This document shows, in pieces, positions 53,201 through 62,470 of a DNA stretch of 64,000 nucleotides. Within the stretch, counting starts at the first letter, position 1; every line of letters starts with the position of its first letter. The stretch covers positions 64,789,501-64,853,500 of the forward strand of contig NC_092520.1 in the NCBI RefSeq assembly GCF_037038585.1. Direction: 5' to 3'. The translations under genes and the position numbers were made by a program. Source of the DNA: Patagioenas fasciata. Its lineage: Eukaryota > Chordata > Aves > Columbiformes > Columbidae. The notes beneath the pieces are model-generated. The model had not been told where the DNA came from and ran no database searches. It saw only the letters and a list, made by a program, of their open reading frames with translations.

Positions 53201-56200
53201 AGATAGTGACAAACATTCAGAGAGACCCCTGTGAGGATGATTTTCAGGTAAACAACAAACAGTGCAAGCAAATTACCTCCACATCTGCAGATTTTAGCAG
53301 GAGGTCTCTAAGTGGACTGTAATAGTCTGAGGAAAAAACATGATCCTCAGTGTAAACCACATTTAACCTTAAGGAACCGAGGTCATCAGGTTTCAGTGAC
53401 TTGTTACCATTATCTCTGGGCTGCAGGAAGTACCTGATATGCAAAAAATAAGACAAAATTTGTGCTGAAACACGAGATTATCTCAGGCTATACATGACCC
53501 TATATAAAATGTCTAGATACACATCATATTTATATATGTATCCAGTTCTCGAGTGTTCTGAATCAGACTTTTTAATTAAGTTTGGCAGTTTATTTTGCAC
53601 CAATGCAACATGGGAAGTTTTGATCATAAAGATTTATGTAGATATGATTAAAAACCCACATACTAAAGCTATGGCACTGCTGATGAACTGCAGTAAACAA
53701 TATCATAAAGCAAATGTATTTGAACTCCCACATGCAATACAGAGGCAGACTGAAATCTCTAATCACATTATCAAAACTTCTTGTTCTTACATTTGCTAAG
53801 ATTACTTTGGCTTGCTTACAAAAAAGATACAAATTAAATCCATTTAAACTTTATCACATAGCAGTAATTACTCTTAAGTCTTCACAGCACACATATGTTT
53901 CTACTTATTCTCCAAAAGTAAAATGTCAAATACCATGCTTCATAAGAACTAGACTGTCGGAGAAATTTCAAAGGGAGTCTCAGTTCTCCTAGAAACTCAT
54001 CTCCAAACTTCAAGTTACTGGCATTCCAAAGATCAACTCTGTAATAAAAACAAATAATTTTAAAAGATCCATTAATAAAATAAAAAATTGAAAACAAATA
54101 ATCACAACCTTGTCTTCAATTTTGTTGTTTACTTCTCCTCAAGCCCATGAGTTAGAAAGGCTTGCAACTGTACTGCAATGGTTTACAAACAGTAAAGAGA
54201 CAACTTTACCTTACATTTCTGGAGCCTTGCAATTCACCTCCACGAAACATCAGTGAAAAGAAGTATCTATACTGCGTTTCCCTCATCTATACTGTTTCCA
54301 CTGTCCATACTGATAAAGATTCGGGGGGCTGTTTGGCTATCTCAGATAACAGAAGAACACAGGTGAAATGGACACCAGGGGAAAAAGGTGTAGAGAAATT
54401 TAAGGACTCCATAATGTCAGTCCCAGTCTAATTCAGGATTACTAGCAGCTAAGCAGCACCTTTACAGAGTTAGGTTGAATGTCTACACAGCCCTCCCCAT
54501 TGCTGGAGCTCCTGGGAAGACTGTGTCAGGCTTACAAATTTGCTGCACCTAAACTAGTTCTGTAGAGTTTTACCTCATGACAGTTTCACCACTCTGTATA
54601 ATCAGCGTATTCACTGAAGCCTACACAATTTTTAGCACTAAGTCCCTCACATTTGGGAAGCTCTGATATGTGTCTCTCAATGATATTTCCTTCCCTTTCA
54701 CTTGCTCTTTAACATTAGGATGTAAAACAACTGCACTGAGATTCAAAGCAGAAGTACTGGTGGTGTAATCTTGCATTCGTAGAAAAATGCTGTAATACCC
54801 ACCTTGGAGCAAGAGTTTCAAACTCCAGGGTAGTTGTTTCTGTACATATTTTAAGGTTTACTCTGAGAAGGATTTTAATTTTAAAAACAAGCTCAGCTGA
54901 CAGTTTTGCAGTTAAGTGACAGTCTGAAATGGGCCTTAAGCTTTGGGGGGAAAAATATATTGGAAAAATACAGGTTTTCAAATAACAAAGACTTTTAGAA
55001 GAGCAACTTTAACTTGGATAAGGTGCGAAGTCATTCAGCTATGAACGTATTTACACAAGTTTTCTAGTCTCAAGCAAGTCACAGTAGACTTGTGAAGGAA
55101 TGGATGATGACAGCCCTGCTAAAGGCATATCTGACCTCAATGCAAGTGCAGAGGATGTCACTTTTAAATCCTCTGAGCCTCTCAGCAGCATCTCATGCAC
55201 CAAGTTTCATAGAGTAGACATACCATCAGCTCACATTGCATGCCTGCTGGGTTAAGTTCTTCAAACTCTGATATTTTGATAGTATTTCTACAGGGCAAGA
55301 ATTCCCCAAAAGGAAAAAAACTTCTTCAAAAATTCAGCCTCCTCTCCACAACCTTCCTGTTTGGTTACTATCTTGCTAACCAATTCAGATGGCTAAAAGC
55401 AGCTTGAGAAGGAGAGGAATCTTTTGAGAAGTTCATTTACACATAGTCAAACTTAATATTTCCCAAGTATTTACAGGCCACTGCTTTATCCAAATTCTTT
55501 CAAGATGCCTGCTGGCAATAGCACTTTCAAACAAGCAGCCAAAGGGTGCTCCCCCACAGCAACTTGTTATGGGAGGGAAAAATTAAAAACAACAACAACA
55601 AAAAAACACACACAAAACCCCAAAACAAAACAAAAGCAAACCAAACCAAAAAATAACGCAAAGGTTCTGTAGGAGAGGAATTAACAACTTAAAGTAGATC
55701 TCACACTACACAGTAAGCAAAGCAGGCATGCAAATTCTGAAATTGTTTTGTGCGCTTAGAGTACAAAGCATAAGCAACATTTAAAACGTCATAACTTTTA
55801 GATCTCAGAATCTAAAAAGATTACTGTTTCCCAAGATTTTTAGAAGGCAAACTTATGGCAAGTGTTATTCTAAAGCTGTTCAAATTGTAGTCACAGAAAG
55901 AAAGAAACAGCAGAGAAGGGGAGGAGAAACAATGAATTTCACCAGAATATCTGGTCCCTGGGTGCTGATATGCAGGTCTGCAACTTCCTACACCCACTCA
56001 AAAAGCAAAACTTTCATAGCTTCAGAGAAAATTCATGAGAGACTAAGGCTCCTCTGTACCCTGTGGAATGGTATTTTCTCAGGAGAGAAAAAGTAAACAA
56101 ACCCCTAAACCCATAAATTGTATGATCCATTCAGAGGGCATGGGGGCAACCTAACTCTGACTAAACAAACCGGAGGAAGTGAGCGTGGGTGGAAGGGGAA

Positions 56201-59200
56201 CCTGAGATGGAAACAAAACCACTCTGTCCTAGAGGGGACAAAACCTCTGAGCAAAGAGTTTGCCCAACCAAGACTAACACTTTATCTGCTTTTGTCTATT
56301 ATTTAAGTGCTTAATCTTTTCCCAACTATTTTGTAAGCCTCCTCACAAACTATTCATCTTTATCATGCTGTTATGTGTTGGTTTTAAGGAATTATAGACT
56401 TATAAGCTCAGCTCCACATAAATTATCATTGCAGACAGCCATTTGTCTGGAAAATGTACTAAGTAAAACAACTGTATAATTCCATTTAGTCTAATAGTAC
56501 AAGATAAGAATTAACTGAAATACTAAGCAATGGGTAACCACTGTCCAGCAATGTGTAGGGTTCCATTCTAGAATCACAAAACTATCAGAGAATCCTAGCT
56601 TTCACTTAAAACCAGTGCATGGCTGAGCATCATGGTTAGAATGATCAGGCCAGGACTTCCAAGACACTGTTCAGTTGCCCACTCCATCACATCCATCCCC
56701 ATGGATATGGGACATGTTACTTCATACTTGTCTTCACCATGCAAAGGTTTGCAGAAATATAGTCTGGTGCTGGGACTAGGTCACTTGCTGTGCTGCCAAC
56801 ACCAACACCACCAAAGCAGCATGGCACTGAACCTGGGCCTTTGCTCTCTCCTGTCCATTAGCTGAAACCAGCTACCTTTACACTGCCTGACACAGATGTT
56901 CTCAAAGAAACAGCAGAGTTCTCATCTCCCTCATGTATGAATGGTTTCCCCTTCCTGCCTCACAAAGCCATGGAAACTCAAATCCATTTGATGATCTTGT
57001 GGTGCTGTGACACACTAGCAGGTTGCATGAACCAGCAGTGGACTGTCAGATTAGAACAGCCCCCATCCGTTCCTTTGTGAGCACAGATGCATCTTGCTTG
57101 CTGGGAGTAAATACTGATCCCCCTTCCTGGTCTCCCCTCCTTGCCTTACAGCCAGTTCTGCTTCTGAAGGCAATGTTTGGGAAGCTAAGCCTTGACCACC
57201 TTCCTAGTGGGAATTCCTGGAGAAGGAGGGGTTGTCACCATTCTCCTTCCATCTTTCTTCCTCCAAATCCTAGCATAAAGGAGATGGGAATTTCTCACCA
57301 CCTGATGCACATAGAACAGGCTACAGTGCATCCAGCTCAGCCTCTAACTGTATGTGATGCTATGACGCATGTGATACCTTCAGGTTTTGCACCTCCTATT
57401 GTTTCCTGTCCACTCTTTCTATTCACTTGTCCCCACAGACACTGTTCACAGGCCTCCGCAGGTTCTAAAATAGTACTAAGTAGGTGGCAGGGGGTCGGGT
57501 GGGGTTGTTTTGTTTTTGAAATCAGAGTTGCCTCTTTCCTGTGCAGTAGATTTCACATGTATCCTGCTCAGCATCACAAGAAGGGGTTAAAGTCTGGCAG
57601 GCAAAAGAGAAGAGAAACTGCCTCTGCCCCAGAGAAACTCTGAGCGCAAGAATTTCCTTTCAGGGAAGAAGGACCTTCTATGTGTTGCTAAAATTAAGTA
57701 ATAAAAGAAAAAAGACCCTTTAACGAGAACATCACAGAGCTTCTAGGCTCTCTTGGGAAACTGAGGGAGGGAGGAAAGAGCAGCCCAGACATAAAAGACT
57801 GTGCTTAACGACAACTACACATTAGTCTACATACAGTATATATAGGATACCAAGGAAAATAATTAAGATTTCTCCTGCTGAGCGACTGTCACACATTCGC
57901 ATAAATCTACAGGTCACGGGAAGTAAAGGAGCATAGAGATACAGCGACAAAGACTCATCTTATAACATTAAAACCATGCTTGCCACTTTGAAAACTGCGT
58001 CTACTACAAAGTTACACAACTTTGGAAGACAAGTGTATTAACACAAAGTGGTTTATGTTACCTAATCTCCATTTTGTCAACTTCATCAACATCTTCAATA
58101 TCAAAATGGGATTTCTTGTTGCAGCTACTGGGTCTTGTAACCTAATAAAAAGGAGAAAACTTTAATAAATTGATCTAAAAGCATTCTTATCTTACTTGTA
58201 CAAAGCCCTGAAGATCAGTCTTATACTACCAGCAGTAACTTCAGTCCTGATTCTGAAAACATTCATGTGCGTGAATAAACATGTTAACTAAACAGATTCC
58301 TCACTGTGCAAAAGTGGTGATTACACAATCATAACCAAGAGTAACTAGATACTCCACACTTTCTTTACAGAGAAAGGATGTCTTTAATATTGAGTTTACA
58401 TTGACAAAAGAAAAAAAGAATCACAGAAACATATACCACTTTTATAATCCATCTAGGGAAATAAAAGGTCAATTAATAATTGAGTTTTAAATACAGCCGT
58501 ACAACAGATGTCCTGAGGCACTCTGAAAAGGGGAAAACAAAACCAAATCACCCTTAAAAAACATTTTACAGTAGATTTAAATAAACGTGGGAAGTTCTGG
58601 CTGTCCTGATATGCTGAAAGTCAATTTATTATACTCATATAAAATGCATTGAGGAGATCAATTGCCCAAGAGATGTTAGCCTATGTTATGTATATCAGAA
58701 TATGGAACCAGGTGCACAGTTCACCAACCATATTTGCAAGACGGATAAATGGTAAAGCCCAGGCAGAAAATAACAGGAAGACAGCTGTAAGTGTAGAGCA
58801 TTAGCAAAAAAAGTTTTTGTACAAACATTTCTTAAAATTGGTTTTCTAGTGTGATTATAAAAAGACTTTGATGGCTGTATTTTTGCATAGTGCGTCAGAA
58901 ACTTGAGAAAAAGGCTACCCCACCCAGCTGAAACCACAGCAGGAACTGATCAAATGCAAGTGTGTATGATGTGTGGGTTCAGCTCTTGGTTGCACACAGA
59001 AGCTGAACATTATTGTAGGTTTAAATAGGCTTGTGGTTTAATACTTCCCACTCACAAAAAGTGGCTCTTATTGTAAACTTGACTACTTGGTTTTATGTTG
59101 TACATCAAACGAAGATGGTACAAACAAGGATAGAGATGCACAAGTAGAGAGGAACCAGAAAAGAACTCAGAGCCTTTTTTGAGTGTGTATGTATGAGGCC

Positions 59201-62200
59201 TGGACCATTTTCAAGGTGATACATGAAAGCTAAAAGGTAGTAGCAGCACTGGAGCCAAACCCTCTTGGGCTATAACTGAACCAAATGCCTCTGGCAAGCC
59301 CAAGAGTATGGAGGATTTAAATACAGCCTACAACTTCAGCAGCTCAGCACCAATTTTCTCACCCTACCCTTGCAACCGTTTTCCCTGTGGCTTCCACAAA
59401 TTATCCTACATAACTGCAAATGACACTTGCTACTACCATTGTGAAGCTAGTGGTGTAATTTTTAATAAGGAAGCAAACTTCTGTTTTATTGTTTGTAACA
59501 TGAGTTGTTAAAAGAAAGTTACAGCATAGGTGTTACTTACAGCACACCACTTTCAAGGGAACAGTTTTCTGAAATTTTGCTGGAGTCTTCATGTACAAGG
59601 TCCCATTCGCCTGTCCGACTGCTTAGTGTGCAGATTAATACAGCTCAAGAGTGATATTCTTAACAAGATAGCTGTATGAGGTCCATCTTTCCAAGGATGA
59701 AACCAGAGAGAAGGGAACTCCCAGTCCACAGTGCTGCCATGTACCATTTTACAAAAAAGGGGTCACAACACTGCTGTATTGGTCCCTTTCTTTAGGCAAA
59801 GCTGGCGAGCCATTTATCAGCTGCTCAGTTTTTGTCAGCGCACGTAGGTTTACAACCAAGTCCCCAGCACCACCTTGTTCGGTTCCTGTAAGAGGGGCAT
59901 TTTCCTGTAGCTGCATATAGAACTCCGAACTTGCACAGCACCCAGCAGCTGGAGTGGTAGCGAAAATGGCTCCTAACTGTCAGGTGCAAGTTTCGCTCAC
60001 AGCACCCTTTAAATAAGCCCTTAGATATCCCAAACCAACACTGAGATATTTTCCATTCAGAAAATTAAATCTACGCAACTTTTTAGTTGCAGTAAGGGAA
60101 GCACCCTTCCACTGCCTTTGACAGATCAGCTTCTTCCTCAGAGGCAATCGCTGTGCTAGCGGACTGCAGGAAAGCTGATGAAGCTGTTTGGAAGCAGTAA
60201 GTGACACCGCTGTCAACAGCCTGTATCTGTGCAGCTCCACAGGAATCAGAGCGCTCCGTTCGCGTGCACCAGCCACATCTCTGCCCGTGTCTCATTAGTG
60301 AATGTGTTTCCTAGCCGTAGCAGTTCCACTGAACCTTGTTCCTTGGACACATTTAGCCTGATATGTACTAACTACTCTCAAAATGACATAAATCTATGAT
60401 CACTCTGTCTGCACTAAGGGTATGTTTATGTTTCAGAGTTCTGTCTGATTCAGACATTTCCCAAGCTCTGTTCTTACCCACCCAGAAAACATTTTGCTCT
60501 GAGTTAGCAGAACAACTGGGCCATGGGCTTGAGTTCAGGTTTTGCTCCTGCTGATACTCATGTGCAACCCAGCTCTCAGCAGAAAGGCAAGCTACGCAAG
60601 CTTCCAGTCCCCTCCACAACTCCAGCTGGAAGATGCTTTCTGTTTTTCTCCTTCCTCTCCTGATACGGCACCATCTGCCAAGTTTGGTGTTTAAATACCA
60701 AACGCTCACTGTTTCTGCAGCACACAGAAGGCTGAGGAATCAGACAGGTGAAGTTTCATGGTTTATAGGCTGAATTCCTGGATTAAATCTCATTAAAAAA
60801 CTCTCGTTGTCAGATGCCTCCAGAACTGTCTATGTTAAGAACAAGGAAGCCCATTTTAGTTTATTTATATATAGCATTGCTCTTGTGTCACTGCCAAAGG
60901 CTGCAGCTCTGGGTCAGGTCACAGACTGAAATCCGGAGCAGCCCTGAGCGAACACACCTCTGTGCCATGGGATCTGCCCCCACCAACCATGCCCATGCAG
61001 CAACCCCCCTCAGAGTCTCAAAGAGTCAGGCAAGCAGGCATGAAAACTCTCTGCTAGCTAAAGTTAAGCCTGCAGTGAAGTTATACCCTAGGAAGAGATG
61101 TATTGGGTTACCAGAGGAAAGATTACCTTAGATAGCTATCCCAGCCAACCCTCAGGGCGTCCAGCCCTTTGGGCAGTGAGGAAGTGCTCCTGCCAATGAA
61201 GAACTTGCTATATCTGCTCCTCAGATCCATGACATCAACAAGAGTACATTTCTGCTGGTATGATCGATTTTAGATTAGTTGGTACAACTGTCACCTTCTG
61301 GGCAAAGATGGAGGTTTGTAGAAGGAAGGGGAAGAGAGTATTAAGTCCCTTACTGGCACTGCCAAGAGTGGTATTTGCACTTCAGATCTGCACAGTGCAA
61401 TGGCGACTGCTTGGCTCCTCTCTCCCCAGCAATCCTTTCTGGTGTGGCTGTCTGTGCCCCTGAGCTGATCTGAGAAACCACATCTCTTTGTGCCACCCCT
61501 GTGCCAGGAACAACTTCTAATATAAATGTGACCTAAATGATGCAAGCTGTGTGGGCAGAAAAGGGCTTTTCGATGATTTGCCAACTGCATTGTACTGCTC
61601 TGGTTTTTCATGAACTTCCTTATGTCAAATTATCATTATACTGTTCTTGAGGTATCTATTGAAATAGAACAGTTAAGTGTAGTTGTGACTAAGAGGTTTA
61701 TGAGAAAAAAAGAGATACACATAGTTTAGAAGACAGAATGAAAAGTTGCAAGAGGTATCCAAATGATAAACACATGCACATATATGTATGGACACACCAC
61801 AATTACAGCTACTCTTGCCAGAAAGAACCAAAATGAGCACTTTCATGGAAGTTATACTTTGTCTCAACTGGACTTGTTGAAAATTCTCTGTAATAAGTAA
61901 AGGAGTACAGGTTTCACTCACTTGGAGGAAAGGCACTGGTATTGCAGCAGACTGGTAGGCAGCCAGAATATCCAGTTTAAATGTATTTTTCCTCTACAGT
62001 TTTCAGCATTCCTAGTAGAAAACCTTACTCCCATTGACTGGGGAAAACCGGGTGGAGCAGCTATGAAACCACCAGCTAAAAAAATATAATTTTTTTTTAA
62101 ATCCCATTTTTAAGTGGCCTTTTTCAAAACTCCTTTGGGGTGAGTCATGATAGAGTATAAAGCCTGCTGCTCATGAGTGCCCACGTTGAAACTTTTCCTA

Positions 62201-62470
62201 TAGGGCACCTGAACTGAAGCAACAAAACACTCTCTCAGCAAACAGTCTGATCCTGGGTACTTCGTTCCCCTGCACCATGCTTTGAAACAGTTTGCAAAGA
62301 AGACAGCTGGCGCAGCATGGAGCAGGATGCTGTGCCAAGTGCCAACTATCTACAGTATAGTATTTCAGCTTATCACCCATTCCTTTGAAATACCAACCTC
62401 AAAATAAAACACTTCATCAAAATGTGGATTGTTGGTCTTCTTTTTAACTTTCGTCTTTTTGGCTTCCGAT
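32198..62470 (-). CDS. RASA3: RASA3 (GAP1-IP4BP) Ras/Rap GTPase-activating protein, 3' 18 coding exons; 5' part outside window
   Basis: RASA3 speeds GTP hydrolysis by Ras and Rap1 at the inner face of the plasma membrane, where its PH domain holds it through phosphoinositides (IP4 binds the same site). Seen here: 18 exons on the minus strand at 62398-62470, 58062-58141, 53934-54038, 53277-53433, 52281-52429, 50181-50295, 49222-49296, 48579-48702, 47335-47441, 46613-46690, 45620-45697, 45002-45075, 41180-41286, 40157-40239, 36450-36661, 35592-35695, 32900-33083 and 32198-32273. All junctions are GT-AG and phases are continuous. They give 659 codons plus TGA, matching residues about 176-834 of the 834-residue family. 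Domain order is C2B end, RasGAP (arginine finger in [17 protein letters not shown] motif), PH, Btk zinc motif, tail. Wording such as [20 protein letters not shown] fits RASA3 and not the paralogue RASA2. No frameshift or stop breaks it. If the usual 24-exon layout holds, these are exons 7-24. Confidence 0.97.
32900..33083 (-). CDS. RASA3: RASA3 exon: C-terminal region
   Basis: This 184-bp exon encodes 60 residues, starting [20 protein letters not shown] and ending [10 protein letters not shown], with split codons on both sides. It matches the acidic patch and the basic [11 protein letters not shown] stretch of the RASA3 tail. The acceptor is CCCAG and the donor is GTAAGT. Confidence 0.95.
33484..34262 (-). 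mobile_element. CR1 LINE, about 780 bp, in a RASA3 intron
   Basis: This is the longest CR1 copy in the window. It lies in the 2508-bp intron between the exons at 35592-35695 and 32900-33083, in the gene's sense orientation. It encodes the end of the reverse transcriptase and the pol tail: [40 protein letters not shown] and [20 protein letters not shown]. One in-frame TAG (near 33919) interrupts an otherwise open frame of about 640 bp. The 3' end reads ATTCTGTGATTT. The 5' part is missing. Confidence 0.94.
35592..35695 (-). CDS. RASA3: RASA3 exon: post-Btk region
   Basis: This 104-bp exon completes a glycine and encodes [20 protein letters not shown] and [14 protein letters not shown], plus one base of glutamate. 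It is a helical segment just after the zinc motif. The acceptor is TTACAG and the donor is GTAAAG. Confidence 0.96.
36450..36661 (-). CDS. RASA3: RASA3 exon: PH C-terminal helix and Btk-type zinc motif
   Basis: This 212-bp exon encodes [20 protein letters not shown], the PH C-terminal helix [16 protein letters not shown], and the Btk motif. The zinc ligands are present with the usual spacing: His in YHPSAY, then 10 residues, Cys-Cys in WLCCK, then 9 residues, Cys in PGCTPC. The wording separates RASA3 from RASA2. The donor is GTAAGG. Confidence 0.98.
36662..40156 (-). other. RASA3 intron inside the PH-domain coding region (3495 bp)
   Basis: It separates the two PH exons ending MKN and starting MFQV. 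Visible content is a poly-A/AAAAAC stretch near 37668-37705 and a C10 run near 38431-38441. No CR1 and no extra exon were seen. Confidence 0.8.
40157..40239 (-). CDS. RASA3: RASA3 exon: PH domain, middle
   Basis: This 83-bp exon completes a glycine and encodes [20 protein letters not shown] followed by ESFKMKN. It corresponds to the mammalian [20 protein letters not shown]. The acceptor is CTGCAG and the donor is GTAAGT. Confidence 0.96.
41105..41155 (-). repeat. 11-bp tandem repeat plus A/T run next to a RASA3 5' splice site
   Basis: Three 11-bp units, TCAAAAATGTA (the second ends in T), at 41105-41137, then TC and a long A run on plus. In the RASA3 sense strand this is a T run followed by GATACATTTTT units, beginning about 25 bases into the intron after the PH exon. 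Confidence 0.85.
41180..41286 (-). CDS. RASA3: RASA3 exon: PH domain, phosphoinositide-binding strands
   Basis: This 107-bp exon completes glycine and encodes [20 protein letters not shown] and [15 protein letters not shown]. The basic residues of the first two strands ([15 protein letters not shown]) are those that bind IP4 and PIP2 in this family, so membrane targeting appears intact. The donor GTAACA is followed by a U-rich stretch. Confidence 0.97.
41320..41408 (+). repeat. TA/CA-rich low-complexity tract
   Basis: Alternating ACATATGCATGCATACATAT and TATACATATATACATTATAT type sequence in a RASA3 intron, about 35 bp upstream of the PH exon acceptor. Confidence 0.85.
43765..43798 (+). repeat. 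A-rich low-complexity tract
   Basis: GGAGGAAAAA followed by two A runs split by a G, inside a RASA3 intron. Confidence 0.85.
45002..45075 (-). CDS. RASA3: RASA3 exon: RasGAP to PH linker
   Basis: This 74-bp exon encodes [20 protein letters not shown] and LLKE plus two bases of glycine. It leads into the first strand of the PH domain. The acceptor is TTTTAG and the donor is GTAAGC. Confidence 0.95.
45620..45697 (-). CDS. RASA3: RASA3 exon: end of RasGAP domain
   Basis: This 78-bp, phase-0 exon encodes [20 protein letters not shown] and ADAVKN. It differs little from the mammalian [20 protein letters not shown]. The acceptor is TTTCAG and the donor is GTAAGT. Confidence 0.96.
46613..46690 (-). 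CDS. RASA3: RASA3 exon: RasGAP domain, C-terminal side
   Basis: This 78-bp, phase-0 exon encodes 26 residues, [20 protein letters not shown] and LSKSKS. The SRTLTLISK helix is typical of the GAP1 family. The acceptor is CCTAG and the donor is GTAAGT. Confidence 0.96.
47335..47441 (-). CDS. RASA3: RASA3 exon: RasGAP FLR signature
   Basis: This 107-bp exon encodes [20 protein letters not shown] and [27 protein letters not shown] is the conserved RasGAP signature that lines the catalytic groove and supports the arginine finger. The donor is GTAAGT after CCA. Confidence 0.97.
48579..48702 (-). CDS. RASA3: RASA3 exon: RasGAP domain
   Basis: This 124-bp exon encodes [20 protein letters not shown] and continues [21 protein letters not shown] plus one base of glycine. 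It matches the helical core of the GAP domain. The acceptor is TTTTCAG and the donor is GTAAGT. Confidence 0.96.
49222..49296 (-). CDS. RASA3: RASA3 exon: RasGAP domain
   Basis: This 75-bp, phase-0 exon encodes [20 protein letters not shown] and LENNR. The last codon is AGG, directly before donor GTATGC. Mammalian RASA3, as I recall it, has methionine (ATG) here, so this is a one-base difference at the exon edge. Confidence 0.94.
50181..50295 (-). CDS. RASA3: RASA3 exon carrying the catalytic arginine finger
   Basis: This 115-bp exon encodes [20 protein letters not shown] and the rest to LKPIIDE, residues about 364-401. The arginine in IFRGN (codon AGA at 50274-50276) sits where RasGAPs insert the arginine finger into the Ras active site, so the GAP is expected to be catalytically competent. 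The donor GTAAGA follows GAG. Confidence 0.96.
50296..52280 (-). other. RASA3 intron before the arginine-finger exon (1985 bp)
   Basis: The 12-bp perfect hairpin at 50996-51024 is the only feature I see in it. Confidence 0.8.
50996..51024. repeat. Perfect 12-bp inverted repeat with 5-base loop
   Basis: ATTACTTGCATT (50996-51007), CTCAA, AATGCAAGTAAT (51013-51024), in a RASA3 intron. Confidence 0.85.
52281..52429 (-). CDS. RASA3: RASA3 exon: RasGAP domain, N-terminal helices
   Basis: This 149-bp exon encodes residues about 314-362 plus two bases of Q363. It begins [20 protein letters not shown] and ends [13 protein letters not shown]. These are the first helices of the GAP domain, just before the arginine-finger loop. 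The donor is GTAAGT. Confidence 0.96.
52879..52919 (+). repeat. Pyrimidine tract
   Basis: T and TTC-rich run of about 40 bases, with no purine apart from isolated A, inside a RASA3 intron. It is purine-rich in the gene's sense. Confidence 0.8.
53277..53433 (-). CDS. RASA3: RASA3 exon: C2B to RasGAP linker
   Basis: This 157-bp exon completes the tryptophan and encodes 52 residues. They include [20 protein letters not shown] and [12 protein letters not shown]. It joins the last C2B strand to the start of the RasGAP helical domain. The acceptor is ATATCAG and the donor is GTAATT. Confidence 0.96.
53934..54038 (-). CDS. RASA3: RASA3 exon: end of C2B domain
   Basis: This 105-bp exon completes the split arginine and encodes [20 protein letters not shown] and [14 protein letters not shown], plus two bases of tryptophan. 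It is nearly identical to mammalian RASA3. The GDEFLGE loop is the usual late C2 signature. The donor is GTATTT. Confidence 0.96.
54039..58061 (-). other. RASA3 intron (4023 bp)
   Basis: It holds the CAA/CAAAA tract at 55585 and a 206-codon plus-strand frame at 57023-57643 that resembles nothing known and runs antisense to RASA3. Confidence 0.8.
55585..55655 (+). repeat. (CAA)n/(CAAAA)n-like tract
   Basis: AACAACAACAACAAAAAAAC, then CACACA and CAAAACAAAACAAAAGC blocks inside a RASA3 intron. It may be an old poly(A) tail or a microsatellite. Confidence 0.8.
58062..58141 (-). CDS. RASA3: RASA3 exon: C2B domain, acidic linker
   Basis: This 80-bp exon encodes [20 protein letters not shown] followed by VDKMEI and two bases of an arginine. 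It matches the family segment [20 protein letters not shown]. The acceptor TAG and the donor GTAACA are both visible. The introns on either side are the longest in the window, 4256 bp upstream and 4023 bp downstream. Confidence 0.95.
58142..62397 (-). other. RASA3 intron (4256 bp)
   Basis: The longest complete intron in the window. No repeat family or additional exon was recognised. Confidence 0.8.
62398..62470 (-). CDS. RASA3: RASA3 exon (first in window): second C2 domain
   Basis: This 73-bp exon encodes residues about 176-199, starting [20 protein letters not shown] and ending FYFE, part of the C2B beta-sandwich. The acceptor is CAG at 62471-62473 and the donor is GT at 62397-62396. Its first base completes an arginine codon from an exon outside the window. 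Residues KKK and NPHF differ slightly from the human KRK and NPQF that I recall. Confidence 0.95.

Noticed and set aside
55585..55655. Poly(A) tail of a processed pseudogene
   Set aside because: No coding-like sequence lies upstream on either strand. A simple A-rich tract is the plainer reading.
57023..57643. 206-codon open frame on the plus strand
   Set aside because: It lies inside a RASA3 intron, antisense to the gene. The translation has no recognisable domain or repeat, and no supporting splice or promoter pattern is visible. Probably a chance open frame.
32198..62470. Identity as the paralogue RASA2 (GAP1m)
   Set aside because: The PH-Btk wording ([20 protein letters not shown]), the C-terminal ending QQSE..HSI and the exon lengths fit RASA3 closely and RASA2 poorly.
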